A DNA stretch of 64,000 bases from Roseibium album (GCF_001404515.1 NZ_CXWE01000002.1:806001-870000); one strand, 5' to 3'; positions 41,657-50,170 are shown, numbered from the stretch's first letter. Program-made: numbers and translations. The notes: a model not told the origin generated them from the sequence alone.

Positions 41657-43042
41657 ATGCACGTCAAGAGGGCAATTTTCGTGACCTTTAAAACCAAATT
41701 GCTATTCATCACCATCCTGCCTCTGGTCGCTGTGTCCTTCCTGATAGGCGGGGCGACCTATTACCAGTCCCGCAAGCTCATCAATGCCGAAACACAGTCA
41801 GTGGAGCAGCGTATCCTTGCAGCCAAGCGGCAGGAAATCAGAAACTATGTCAGTCTGGCACTGACTTCTATTGAGCAGATCTACGCGGAAGAGCCCGGTG
41901 GACGCGAAGCGGCACAGGAAGAAGTCAGGGAAATACTTGAGAACCTGACATTCGACTATGACGGCTATTTCTTCGTCTATACGCTCGACGGCACCAACGT
42001 CGTGCATCCCAAGCTCCCTCACCTGGTCGGCGGCAACTGGTGGGACCTTCAGGACGACAACGGCGATTACGTGATCCGGAACCTGATTGCCGCGGCGAAA
42101 TCCGGCGGTGGCTTTCATCAATACGTCTGGCACAAACCCTCGACAGGATCCATTGAGGAAAAACTGGGCTACGCCATCCTGTTGAACAAGTGGGACTGGA
42201 TGCTCGGCACCGGGCTTTACACGGACGACATTGCGCGAGAGGTTGCCGCGATCCGGTCGGATTTTGCGCACAGCATCCGGCAGACCCTGCTCGTGACCTT
42301 CCTGATCACGCTTGTCGGCATCATTATTGCCGGTGGCCTGATTGCCGGTGTGCGCTTTTCCGAACAACGCTTCGCCGACAGCAAGCTGAAGGAACTTACC
42401 AACCGGATTTTCCAGGTCCAGGAACAGGAGCGCAAACGGGTTTCCACCGAGCTTCACGACAGTATTTCGCAGCTTCTGGTCTCTGTTCGCTACGGTGTCG
42501 AGATGATCCACAGCGAGGCGACACGCGATCCCGATCTTCAGGTCCAGGCTGCAAAATGCCTGAAGACGCTGGACGGTACCATTGCCGAAGTGCGCAGGAT
42601 CTCCAGGGACCTGAGACCCAGCGTGCTGGATGACATGGGGCTTGCCGCGGCGCTCGGCAGCCTGGGCAAGGAGATTCAGAGCCAGTCCGGCATAACGGTG
42701 AATGTGGATGCGGAGCAGTGTCACAGCCGGCTGTCCGACGGTGCCAAGACGGCGCTTTACCGGGTGGTGCAGGAATGCATGACCAATGTCGCCCGGCATT
42801 CCCAGGCAAACAAGGTCAATATCAATCTGAAAGTCGGCATGCAGAGCCTCACGCTGAGCGTGGAGGACAATGGCGTTGGCCTGCCCCGTCCCTTGCCCAA
42901 GGCAGGAGGACTGGGTTTCCGGAACATGCGCGAGCGGATCGAGACTTACGGCGGCAAGCTTATCCTCAGCCGGCGGTCTTCCGGCGGCACAAGGATCAAG
43001 GTCCAGATGCCGCTCGACAACGCAGCAGCGGAGGCGGCGTAG
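41657..43042 (+). CDS. Cache-domain sensor histidine kinase (NarX/UhpB class)
   Basis: A 461-residue membrane kinase. Helices at about 13-31 and 210-232 bracket a periplasmic single Cache domain with Y-D-G-Y-F-F-V-Y-T-L-D-G-T-N-V-V-H-P and G-G-F-H-Q-Y-V-W-H-K-P, which binds a small molecule. The HisKA_3 box E-L-H-D-S-I-S-Q-L-L holds His267, with the preceding Q-E-Q-E-R-K-R-V-S. The ATPase domain has R-V-V-Q-E-C-M-T-N-V-A-R-H (N box) and D-N-G-V-G, G-L-G-F-R-N-M-R-E-R. Cache-kinase/LuxR-regulator pairs next to TRAP genes often sense the transported acid. The regulator gene follows after 4 bp. Confidence 0.92.
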   Translation: MHVKRAIFVTFKTKLLFITILPLVAVSFLIGGATYYQSRKLINAETQSVEQRILAAKRQEIRNYVSLALTSIEQIYAEEPGGREAAQEEVREILENLTFDYDGYFFVYTLDGTNVVHPKLPHLVGGNWWDLQDDNGDYVIRNLIAAAKSGGGFHQYVWHKPSTGSIEEKLGYAILLNKWDWMLGTGLYTDDIAREVAAIRSDFAHSIRQTLLVTFLITLVGIIIAGGLIAGVRFSEQRFADSKLKELTNRIFQVQEQERKRVSTELHDSISQLLVSVRYGVEMIHSEATRDPDLQVQAAKCLKTLDGTIAEVRRISRDLRPSVLDDMGLAAALGSLGKEIQSQSGITVNVDAEQCHSRLSDGAKTALYRVVQECMTNVARHSQANKVNINLKVGMQSLTLSVEDNGVGLPRPLPKAGGLGFRNMRERIETYGGKLILSRRSSGGTRIKVQMPLDNAAAEAA

Positions 43043-43046
43043 CGGT

Positions 43047-43715
43047 ATGACCATGACTTCTCCACACTCTGAAACCTCCCGAGGACCCATCCGGGTCCTG
43101 CTTGCGGACGACCACGAACTGGTCCGTGACGGCATAAGGGCACGTCTGCAAAAAGTTTCGGAACTTGAGGTGGTCGGCGAGGCGACCAACGGGCGCGAGG
43201 CGGTTCGGATGACGCGCAACCTCAAGCCGGACGTGCTTCTGATGGACGTTTCCATGCCCATCATGAATGGTCTGGAAGCCGCCATGGAAATTCGCAAGAC
43301 CCAGCCCGACGTTGCCGTGCTCATCCTGTCGGTCTACGACAACCCGGAATATGTCCGCGGCGTCGTCCAGGCCGGAGCCCGCGGTTACATCCTCAAGGAC
43401 ATTTCGGCGCAGGAGATGATTACCGCAATTACCAGTGTTGCGTCAGGCGGTTATTTTTTCTCATCTGCCATCGGGCCAACCCTGGTCGGCGCAAGCGCAT
43501 CTGCGCCGGTCGAGGACCCGTACGGCTTGACCGAGCGGGAGCGCCAGGTCCTGACCGCCATCGCGAAGGGCCAGCCGAACAAGGAAGTTGCAGCGGCACT
43601 CGGCATCAGTGTGCGAACGGTCGAATCCCATCGCCTCAACCTGAGGGAAAAAGTCGGCAGCAGGAATGCCGCACAGCTCTACAGGGTTGCACAGGAACTG
43701 GGATTGCTGGACTAG
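43047..43715 (+). CDS. LuxR/NarL-family response regulator
   Basis: A 222-residue regulator. The ATG at 43047 lies 4 bp after the kinase stop. The receiver domain has L-A-D-D-H-E-L-V, Asp67 in L-L-M-D-V-S-M-P, and Lys in Y-I-L-K-D-I. The C-terminal helix-turn-helix is complete: L-T-E-R-E-R-Q-V-L-T-A-I-A-K-G near 155, K-E-V-A-A-A-L-G-I-S-V-R-T-V-E-S-H-R. Its genes and the divergent TRAP genes share the palindrome at 41607, a candidate binding site. Confidence 0.94.
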   Translation: MTMTSPHSETSRGPIRVLLADDHELVRDGIRARLQKVSELEVVGEATNGREAVRMTRNLKPDVLLMDVSMPIMNGLEAAMEIRKTQPDVAVLILSVYDNPEYVRGVVQAGARGYILKDISAQEMITAITSVASGGYFFSSAIGPTLVGASASAPVEDPYGLTERERQVLTAIAKGQPNKEVAAALGISVRTVESHRLNLREKVGSRNAAQLYRVAQELGLLD

Positions 43716-43768
43716 ACAGATTTCCGCTACATCTGCATCACAACATCACCCTGATAACAGGACCGACA

Positions 43769-44527
43769 ATGACAAAGCCGCTCGTGCTGGTGACTGCCGA
43801 CGTAAAATCCATAGACGGGTTCAACTGGCACGCCGTGAATTCCACCTATCTGCAGGCCATTTTGAAAGGCTCGGACGCCATACCTATGATCCTGCCCGCT
43901 CTTGGGGCTGAACTCGATCTCGACGCGGCACTCGATCAGGTCGACGGTGTGGTGGCCACCGGTTCGCGGTCGAATGTGAACCCCCAGCTCTACGGCCAGG
44001 CGCCGACCGAAGAAAACGGGCCCTACGACCCAGACCGTGACGCAACGACCTTGCCTCTTCTGAAACGCGCGATCGAGCGCGGCGTTCCCGTCTTTGCCAT
44101 TTGCCGCGGAATGCAGGAACTCAATGTGGCGCTTGGCGGCACCCTCCTGACCGAGATCCAGACCCTGAGCGGACGCAAGGATCACCGGGCACCGGCCTCA
44201 GAAAGGCAGGACGAGCGGTTCCGCATCGCACACCCGGTGGAAGTCGCCTCCGGCGGATGCCTGGAAGCGGTCATCGGTGCGGAACCCTTTGAAGTCAATT
44301 CCCTGCACCGCCAGGCTGTCGGAGACCTCGGCAACGGTTTGATCATCGAAGCCCAGGCGGCAGACGGCACCGTCGAGGCAATGTCGGTTCAGGACAGCCC
44401 GGGCTACGTGCTGGCGACCCAGTGGCATCCCGAATACTGGGTCATGACCGATGGCCCATCGAAAAAACTTTTCGCAGCTTTCGGCAACGCGGTGCGTGCC
44501 TACCGGCAAAAGCGCCTCGGTCATTAA
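43769..44527 (+). CDS. Class C26 glutamine amidotransferase-like hydrolase (PuuD type)
   Basis: A 252-residue cytoplasmic enzyme related to gamma-glutamyl-GABA hydrolase, which frees GABA in putrescine breakdown. The nucleophile is Cys112 in F-A-I-C-R-G-M-Q-E-L; the His-Glu pair is in Q-W-H-P-E-Y-W. The oxyanion part V-V-A-T-G-S-R-S-N-V is also typical, and the substrate loop V-N-S-L-H-R-Q-A-V matches the group. No other putrescine gene is nearby, so the exact substrate is inference. It starts 53 bp after the regulator gene and may share its transcript. Confidence 0.88.
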   Translation: MTKPLVLVTADVKSIDGFNWHAVNSTYLQAILKGSDAIPMILPALGAELDLDAALDQVDGVVATGSRSNVNPQLYGQAPTEENGPYDPDRDATTLPLLKRAIERGVPVFAICRGMQELNVALGGTLLTEIQTLSGRKDHRAPASERQDERFRIAHPVEVASGGCLEAVIGAEPFEVNSLHRQAVGDLGNGLIIEAQAADGTVEAMSVQDSPGYVLATQWHPEYWVMTDGPSKKLFAAFGNAVRAYRQKRLGH

Positions 44528-44544
44528 TCTGTTTGTTTGGACGC

Positions 44545-44604
44545 CCCGGCCCTCGGCCGGGACCTCAGGTCAACAACTGGCGGGTCCCGGAGCAAGTCCG
44601 GGAC
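44545..44604. repeat. Two adjacent hairpins after the amidohydrolase gene
   Basis: CCCGGCC-CTC-GGCCGGG (44545-44561) and GTCCCGGA-GCAAG-TCCGGGAC (44584-44604) are perfect inverted repeats between convergent genes. The second has the CCCGGA/CAAGTCCGGG pattern of a dispersed Rhizobiales hairpin. Lacking T runs, they are not classic terminators but could end both messages. Confidence 0.5.
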
Positions 44605-44626
44605 AGCTCGCAGTTTCTGTTTGGTC

Positions 44627-46552
44627 CTAGCCCCAGCCCAGCGTCGCGATCAAAAGGGTAATACCAAGCAGAAAGACGATGGCTGCACCCAGGATTTCGA
44701 TCGTCCGGTGGATCCGGATCGACATCGGACTGCCTTCGCCGAACAGCCTGACCGCCAGGTCTTTCGCACCAACGGCCAGTCCGGCAAGCAGCGAAACGGT
44801 AATCCCGGTTCCGACGGCCATTGCCAGCGTGGAAGCAATCCCTGCCGCAATCATGCCCTGAGACAGTGCGAAAACGAGAACCACCAGCGCGCCCGTGCAC
44901 GGTCGCAATCCCACCGCGAGAATGATCGATGCTGCGCGGGCCAGCGTGATGTCACCCTGGATCATGTCCGGTGTCGGCGCATGTGCGTGACCGCATGTCG
45001 AGCAAACACCATCCGCGCCGAATTCATGATGATGATCATGATGGTGATGGCCGTGGTGATGGTGGTCATGATCGTGCGAATGGCCTTGTGCCTCTGCCCC
45101 GGCCAACGCCAGGCGATTACCGGCAAGTCGGTCCGCGGCACCCACGAGCAACGGCCGGACGGCCTTTTGCCAGAGCAACCAGCCCCCCAGCGCTGAGATC
45201 AGCACGTAGGATCCGATTTCGAACCACCGAGCCGTATCCTGGATCGCGATGCTGGTGAGATTGAAGACGACGGCCAACCCGCCAACCAGAACAATCGCCG
45301 TGACAGCTTGTGCGAAAGCTGACGCAAAGGACAATATTATTCCCTTTTTCAGGGTCTCGTTGTTGGCAACGACATAAGACGTGATGATCGCCTTCCCGTG
45401 CCCGGGCCCCGCGGCATGGAATACGCCATAGGCAAACGACAGCCCGATCAACAGCCAACCGGCATTGGGGTTGCTGCGAAAGGCCCTCAAGCTGGCCACC
45501 AGCTTCTGGTAGAATTCTTTCTGCTTGACCGCGATCGTGCCGAACACCTGGTCGAGTATTCCGGTCTCTATTGCCGGAGTTTCCGTGCCGTCTATGACGG
45601 CAACCTGCGTCGAACTCACAACATCCGCCGCGCGGGTCGCATTCGGAGTGGAGAGTTCGGATCCTGAAGTTGAACCTTGTTCCGCAGTTGCCACCGCACC
45701 GGCGGCTTCGTTCGTTCCCTCGGAGATCCCGGAGTTTCCGGATACGACAGGAACGGCGCCTGCATTCGCGCAGTTGATGATCATCTGGTTGACCTGTGAT
45801 GCCGCGGCAGACTGTAACTCGGGCGGCAGGTCCCTTTGATCCGCTCCGATTTGTGAAAGGGCATATGCCGTCGCATCGTCGAGCGGTGGAGGTTCCTTGC
45901 GTGTGACCTGACAGGTGCCCGGGGCATTGATCGTGCCGACCGCGTCGGCTTCCTGGCCAAATCTGAAGTCGACGTAATAGGTGGGATCATAAACATCGAT
46001 CGTGATGGGAGCCGCAGCGTCGGTGGCTTCCTTGAGCGGCAATACGAAGTGCAGTTCCAGCAGATCGACCTCTTCAAGCGCAGTCCCGCCATTCTGATCG
46101 ACGTCTTCCTGGATTGCCTTGAAATCCTCGGGCTTCATCACCCAATAGTCTTCGATCGGGATCCTTGCCACTTCAAGCCAGTAGTCGTTGGGTTCGGAGA
46201 AATCGAGCTCTACGCGCGTGTTGTCACCAAAGGTGAAAAAACCGAAATCGGCCATGCTCTCGATATTGACCTTGGCAAGCTCGGCAAGTTCTTCCCGCGA
46301 GTAGACGCCATCCTGATTTGTATCGAATCCCTGGATCGCAAAAGCAGTGAAGGCATCGTCAAAGCGGAAGACATGCTTTATTGCGACGGCCTGCCCCTGA
46401 TCATCGAACATCAGCTTTGACCGCGCTTCAACAAAGACATGCGGATGCGCCAGCACAGAACCGACGGCCAGCAACAACATCACCAGTGCGGCCACGAGAC
46501 GGCTAAAAACCGGAAAAACAGCCTCTTGCATGGAGGTGGGATAACTATGCAC
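44627..46552 (-). CDS. DUF1007-NicO fusion, metal transporter
   Basis: About 641 residues. A signal or anchor helix (about 14-33) is followed by mature H-P-H-V-F-V-E, the start of the DUF1007 domain (to about 215). A low-complexity Ser/Thr/Ala linker (about 240-330) leads to a NicO/RcnA-type membrane domain with six helices and the motif Y-G-V-F-H-A-A-G-P-G-H-G-K. Between its third and fourth helices lies a histidine-rich loop (H-S-H-D-H-D-H-H-H-H-G and more, then C-S-T-C-G-H-A-H). Nickel, cobalt or zinc transport is expected; direction cannot be told. GTG at 46552 is preferred (AGGTGA five bases before); ATG at 46531 is the alternative. DUF1007 and NicO are usually separate genes. Confidence 0.85.
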   Translation of the reverse strand: MHSYPTSMQEAVFPVFSRLVAALVMLLLAVGSVLAHPHVFVEARSKLMFDDQGQAVAIKHVFRFDDAFTAFAIQGFDTNQDGVYSREELAELAKVNIESMADFGFFTFGDNTRVELDFSEPNDYWLEVARIPIEDYWVMKPEDFKAIQEDVDQNGGTALEEVDLLELHFVLPLKEATDAAAPITIDVYDPTYYVDFRFGQEADAVGTINAPGTCQVTRKEPPPLDDATAYALSQIGADQRDLPPELQSAAASQVNQMIINCANAGAVPVVSGNSGISEGTNEAAGAVATAEQGSTSGSELSTPNATRAADVVSSTQVAVIDGTETPAIETGILDQVFGTIAVKQKEFYQKLVASLRAFRSNPNAGWLLIGLSFAYGVFHAAGPGHGKAIITSYVVANNETLKKGIILSFASAFAQAVTAIVLVGGLAVVFNLTSIAIQDTARWFEIGSYVLISALGGWLLWQKAVRPLLVGAADRLAGNRLALAGAEAQGHSHDHDHHHHGHHHHDHHHEFGADGVCSTCGHAHAPTPDMIQGDITLARAASIILAVGLRPCTGALVVLVFALSQGMIAAGIASTLAMAVGTGITVSLLAGLAVGAKDLAVRLFGEGSPMSIRIHRTIEILGAAIVFLLGITLLIATLGWG

Positions 46553-46573
46553 CGGAATCACCTGCTTCAACGG

Positions 46574-46590
46574 ATGTAATAAATTTACAT
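46574..46590. promoter_or_regulatory. Inverted repeat ATGTAA-TAAAT-TTACAT, candidate metal-regulator site
   Basis: Two perfect 6-bp arms 22 bp before the GTG of the DUF1007-NicO gene. The A+T-rich dyad with ATGTAA/TTACAT arms recalls Zur/Fur-family boxes in alphaproteobacteria; this is only a resemblance. Confidence 0.4.
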
Positions 46591-46602
46591 GGCACGGTGC
46601 GC

Positions 46603-46620
46603 CTTCTCTGACCAGAGAAG
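46603..46620. promoter_or_regulatory. Inverted repeat CTTCTCT-GACC-AGAGAAG
   Basis: A perfect 7-bp inverted repeat, 51 bp before the DUF1007-NicO start and 13 bp from the ATGTAA dyad. It may be a second operator or an upstream hairpin of the leader. Confidence 0.35.
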
Positions 46621-46803
46621 ACGGCAGCATGATGGCTGGATGTTGTATCGCGACGCAAAACAGCATCGGGATGTTTTAAACAGAATGCTCGACATCTTGG
46701 AACATACATTCTCATTTGACAGCAAATTGAGGGAGAAAAGAGACATTATTCCTCCAATAGCAACTAAATTATTTATAACAACCATAACCTGACAGAGCCA
46801 GAT

Positions 46804-47883
46804 ATGAACGCCTTGCACACTTCTGTTCACCACAGCGCCGTTTTCGACCACCCGGAGATGGGTGACCACGAGAACATTGTATTTGCGAAGGACAAGGACA
46901 GCGGGCTGAGCGCGATAATCGCCGTTCATGACACGACATTGGGACCCGCGCTTGGCGGGTGCCGGGTCTGGCCTTATGAAAATCCGGCCGATGCCCTCAC
47001 CGACGCACTGCGTCTGTCCCGCGGCATGACCTACAAGAATGCATTGGCCGGGCTCGACCTCGGCGGCGGCAAGGCTGTCATCATGGCGTGCCCGCGCAAG
47101 GAAAAGTCGGCTGAAATGATGGAAGCCTTCGGCCGCCACGTCGAGCGCCTTTCCGGCACCTATATCACCGCTGAAGATGTCGGCGTTTCACCGGAAGACA
47201 TGGAAGCAGTCGCGCTGCATACCGACCACGTACGCGGAACCAGCGCTACCGGCCTCGGCGACCCGTCGCCTTACACGGCACTGGGCGTTTTCGAAGGGAT
47301 CAAGGCCTCGGCGCATCATGTTTTCGGCAACAGGGATCTCGACGGCAAAACGGTTTCCGTTCAGGGTCTGGGCCATGTCGGTTATGATGTCGCACGCCAG
47401 CTGCACGCAGCCGGCGCCAAACTGATTGTGTCGGACATTCATGCACCAGCCGTTGCCAGGGCAGTCGAAGAATTCGGCGCAAACGCGGTGGATCCGTCCG
47501 AAGCTCATCGGGCAGCTGCAGATATTTTTGTTCCATGCGCCCTGGGCGCGGGACTGAATGCTCGCACGATCCCGCAGATCCAGGCACGGATCGTCGCAGG
47601 AGCCGCCAACAACCAGCTGCAGACGCCGGCAGACGGCAACGCCTTGAAAGAACGCGGTATTCTCTATGCCCCGGACTATGCGATCAATGCCGGTGGCGTC
47701 ATATCGATCGCGCTGGCCGAACCCGGCGGAAACGATGAACACGTTCGCGAAAAGACCCGGGCTATTGGCGAAACACTGGCCCTCATATTCGAGCGCGCCA
47801 AAAGGGAAGAGACAACCCCTGAAAAGATAGCCGACAAGATAGCCGAAGAGAAACTGGCAAGCGCGAACCCGCGTCGGAATTGA
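46804..47883 (+). CDS. Leucine/valine/phenylalanine dehydrogenase-like enzyme
   Basis: A 359-residue cytoplasmic NAD-dependent amino acid dehydrogenase. It converts a branched-chain or aromatic amino acid to the 2-oxo acid and ammonia, or back. The substrate block L-G-P-A-L-G-G-C-R-V-W and the catalytic Lys region M-T-Y-K-N-A-L-A-G-L-D-L-G-G-G-K-A are complete. The Rossmann fold opens with V-S-V-Q-G-L-G-H-V-G-Y-D-V-A. A-G-A-A-N-N-Q-L and Y-A-P-D-Y-A-I-N-A-G-G-V are typical of leucine dehydrogenase. It stands alone, with an A+T-rich 5' region (46690-46800) that probably holds the promoter. Confidence 0.92.
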   Translation: MNALHTSVHHSAVFDHPEMGDHENIVFAKDKDSGLSAIIAVHDTTLGPALGGCRVWPYENPADALTDALRLSRGMTYKNALAGLDLGGGKAVIMACPRKEKSAEMMEAFGRHVERLSGTYITAEDVGVSPEDMEAVALHTDHVRGTSATGLGDPSPYTALGVFEGIKASAHHVFGNRDLDGKTVSVQGLGHVGYDVARQLHAAGAKLIVSDIHAPAVARAVEEFGANAVDPSEAHRAAADIFVPCALGAGLNARTIPQIQARIVAGAANNQLQTPADGNALKERGILYAPDYAINAGGVISIALAEPGGNDEHVREKTRAIGETLALIFERAKREETTPEKIADKIAEEKLASANPRRN

Positions 47884-48109
47884 CAAGGCAGCGCTGGCCT
47901 GGGCCTGGCTCGCAAATTGAATTTGGTATCAGACGGTGTTTCCCGCCATCTTCGACCATTGTGGGAAACCTGGCCTCAACAGGCGTTTGAAGCCTTCATT
48001 GGCTGGCCGGGGACCATTCGAACTGTCGGCAAGTTCATTCTTGACGGCAATAGATCATGCAGCGAACGGCAGAGAACGGGGTGGCGCTTTCGTGCCGTCG
48101 ACCGCACGT

Positions 48110-48607
48110 TCATGAATGCAGTCGCGGGTCGAGTGCGAAACGTTCCTGTTGCACATCATCGTAGTGGCCATCGACACGATCCGCGTCGAAAATCAGGTTC
48201 CAGCTGTGCCGTGAAACCGTTGAAGGAACCAGCGAAAACAAATGATCCCTCAAGAGCTGGTCACCATAGGCTTTCTGGCCCGGACCATGGTTTCCCGGTA
48301 CCAGCCAATTGGGATTGGGAACATCTTCCGGATAAACCACATGCACGGTGGTCAGGTCGGGCACGCGCCCCGACGTCAGAACATGAGGCGCAGTATCAAG
48401 TGCCTTGAACCCCTTGTGGACCGCAACCTCCATGATCGCGGTCGAAGGATCCACCGAGGTGTAGACCGCCCGGATTCCCCTGGAGTTCCAGCGGCCACCA
48501 ACACGATAGGAGCCCTCACCGGTATTCCAGTTTCCCGAATGCCGTTGTTGATCGAGCCTCCAGAATCGAAGTTCCCCCGATTCCAGAGGCGCAGGAAGTG
48601 GCGTCAC
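48110..48607 (-). CDS. RES-domain toxin
   Basis: A 165-residue protein of the RES family, toxins that break down NAD+ by phosphorolysis or related chemistry (MbcT, ParT and relatives). F-W-R-L-D near 15, G-G-R-W-N-S-R-G near 37-44, A-V-Y-T-S near 47 and A-I-M-E-V near 57-61 give the Arg, Tyr and Glu usually needed. G-D-Q-L-L-R-D and S-W-N-L-I-F-D complete the domain. It overlaps the antitoxin gene by 4 bp (ATGA type), so toxin follows antitoxin, the usual order in RES/Xre pairs. The length is normal and nothing looks broken. Confidence 0.9.
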   Translation of the reverse strand: MTPLPAPLESGELRFWRLDQQRHSGNWNTGEGSYRVGGRWNSRGIRAVYTSVDPSTAIMEVAVHKGFKALDTAPHVLTSGRVPDLTTVHVVYPEDVPNPNWLVPGNHGPGQKAYGDQLLRDHLFSLVPSTVSRHSWNLIFDADRVDGHYDDVQQERFALDPRLHS

Positions 48608-49110
48608 GTATAAACCCCGAACTCCAGGCGCGTCAGGTAGTTTTCGACAGCCTCGGCGCCTGCGGCCGACGCAAGAAGATCAATCGGTTTTCTGTTGTTG
48701 AGCCCGATTGCGGGCTCCAGGATCCAGGCTTCGGCCGCCTCCTGGCTTCCCATGATGTCAGTCGCCTGACCGATGATCTCGGCAAAACGCCAGGCCCGGC
48801 TGCTCTGCTCGGTCGACAAAACCTTCTGCCGCGCATCGGTCTTCCGGCGCTGCAGCGTTCGGATACTGATGCCGATTGCCTTGTTGAGCACGTCACCTGT
48901 CGACAGCACACGAACGCCCTCCACGAGGTAGAGCAGAGATTTCGCAGGTATGCCCTTGACGATCACATCATGGGCATCAAGAGAATCGCGGACGGTCCGC
49001 TTCATGATTTTGCGGCCACCCAACAAACGGTATGCCCGGATGGCTTCGTTCTCCTGCGCGGCTGTACCGGCAAGGACGAACGGCTCCAGTGTCTCGGTTA
49101 TCGCCGTCAT
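48604..49110 (-). CDS. Xre/MbcA/ParS-type antitoxin (DUF2384)
   Basis: A 168-residue partner of the RES toxin. The ATG at 49110 follows AAAGGA; the frame opens 61 codons further up, through the operator region, and is unlikely to be used. A helical DNA-binding domain (about 40-110, with I-G-I-S-I-R-T-L-Q-R-R-K) precedes the DUF2384 toxin-binding domain (about 115-165), with W-I-L-E-P-A-I-G-L-N-N-R-K-P-I-D-L-L, the family mark. It should block the toxin and repress the operon. Two similar 12-bp elements lie just upstream. Confidence 0.9.
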   Translation of the reverse strand: MTAITETLEPFVLAGTAAQENEAIRAYRLLGGRKIMKRTVRDSLDAHDVIVKGIPAKSLLYLVEGVRVLSTGDVLNKAIGISIRTLQRRKTDARQKVLSTEQSSRAWRFAEIIGQATDIMGSQEAAEAWILEPAIGLNNRKPIDLLASAAGAEAVENYLTRLEFGVYT

Positions 49111-49569
49111 GAAAGCAGTCCTTTCGTCACATGTCGCCTTAAATGTGTCACGTGACGCTTCAAATTTCAAGGGCCGAGGCTCTTTGCGATCTTGAAAGGG
49201 CGCGGGGATGGGCCGAATAGCAGAAACCCACGACACAGCCTTGCAAGAGGCTTCGGTCATCAAAAAAGGCTGGCACATCGGTCGAACATCCATCTTGCAA
49301 ACTTCAACCGAAATTTTTGCAGTTGGCGGATCGGCACATATTGACGGTGTTCAAGGCACGGCCTTGATGAAGTTACCTGATGCCTGTCCGCGGATCAGGG
49401 TCCGTTTCAGTCGTTCACCGAGCCTGAAGGCCAAAAGGCCGACAACACCGCAGTGTCAAATCCGCAGTGTCAACAACGAGAAACAGGTCAGGTATTCGCC
49501 GGCACCACGGATTGCAACCGTCACCACACACCGTTCAGGTCGGTGGATCGGACTGGACGCCATGATACT
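49111..49569. other. Intergenic region with the antitoxin promoter, otherwise no gene seen
   Basis: This 459-bp stretch lies between the RES/Xre pair and the TetR gene, all on the minus strand. Apart from the repeats at 49126-49158 nothing clear is seen. Open frames crossing it lack start signals and family motifs; one short minus-strand stretch ending near 49347 (L-K-R-T-L-I-R-G-Q-A) looks protein-like but is too short to call. Confidence 0.4.
49126..49158. promoter_or_regulatory. Two operator-like repeats before the antitoxin gene
   Basis: GTCACATGTCGC (49126-49137) and GTCACGTGACGC (49147-49158) match at 10 of 12 bases and start exactly 21 bp apart, two helical turns. The second contains the perfect palindrome GTCACGTGAC. 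They lie 16-48 bp before the antitoxin start, as expected for autorepression. Confidence 0.65.
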
Positions 49570-50112
49570 TCAGGAAAACTGCTTTTCGGACGCTTCCCTG
49601 AACATCAGGCGCGCTTGCCGCTTGGCGTCTTCAACCGCTTTTTCACCCATCTCCGCGTAACAGGCCGTGACCCCTTCATGGAGCAGGTAAAGAGTTGACG
49701 CAAATTGGTCATGGCCACTCAGGATGCCCATGAATTCCAGAAGCTCGCCTTTGTGACGGTTGACCGTGTCCTTTATGTCGGTACTGTCGGGGTTCGCCGC
49801 TAGAGCCTGCCGGAAGAAGCATTCTTTTCCCTGGGTCACACGCATCCAGCCACCCAGCTTGTCAAACAATTGTACCGCGGCTTCAAGTCCCGGCTCCGAC
49901 ACCCCTTCCCGAACATATTTAAGGTATCTCTGGTGCCTGTATTCGAGCGCACCGAGGATCATGGCTTCACGGGAGGGAAAGTGGCGGTAGAGTGTCCGCA
50001 TGCTCACGCCCACGCCGGCGCGCAGATCCGGGACGCTGGGATCAGCGAAACCCCGGCTCCAGAAAACCTGCTCCAATCCTGCAGCTATTTGTTTTTGAGC
50101 GTCGTTCATCAT
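49570..50112 (-). CDS. TetR-family transcriptional regulator
   Basis: A 180-residue repressor. The helix-turn-helix is V-P-D-L-R-A-G-V-G-V-S-M-R-T-L-Y-R-H-F-P-S-R-E-A split over 30-53, the usual TetR N-terminus, although the first helix is short. The C-terminal ligand domain (about 60-180) is not assignable. A start at 50109 (one codon later) is as good. Upstream lies a 6-bp inverted repeat (50151-50170) that may be its operator. No adjacent target gene shares its promoter except across the gap towards the LysR gene, which is on the same strand. Confidence 0.88.
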   Translation of the reverse strand: MMNDAQKQIAAGLEQVFWSRGFADPSVPDLRAGVGVSMRTLYRHFPSREAMILGALEYRHQRYLKYVREGVSEPGLEAAVQLFDKLGGWMRVTQGKECFFRQALAANPDSTDIKDTVNRHKGELLEFMGILSGHDQFASTLYLLHEGVTACYAEMGEKAVEDAKRQARLMFREASEKQFS

Positions 50113-50150
50113 CACACACTTGCACGTATACATTATATTTTAAAAACAAA

Positions 50151-50170
50151 CTATCATGAACACTTGATAG
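50151..50170. promoter_or_regulatory. Inverted repeat CTATCA/TGATAG before the TetR gene
   Basis: CTATCA (50151-50156) and TGATAG (50165-50170) are exact complements 8 bp apart, 39 bp before the TetR start, beside an A+T-rich promoter-like stretch. A candidate self-operator. Confidence 0.4.

Noticed and set aside
41798..43324. 508-codon minus-strand frame opposite the Cache kinase
   Set aside because: Low-quality composition and no motif; kinase and regulator on the plus strand are complete.
47917..48408. Plus-strand frame of 163 codons after the leucine dehydrogenase gene
   Set aside because: It overlaps the RES toxin on the other strand and shows no motif.
49347..49430. Short minus-strand frame with L-G-E-R-L-K-R-T-L-I-R-G-Q-A
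   Set aside because: Protein-like but only about 30 codons, interrupted upstream by a stop and without a start signal.
49208..49660. Plus-strand frame of 150 codons between the antitoxin and TetR genes
   Set aside because: No ribosome-binding site, no family, and it overlaps the end of the TetR gene.
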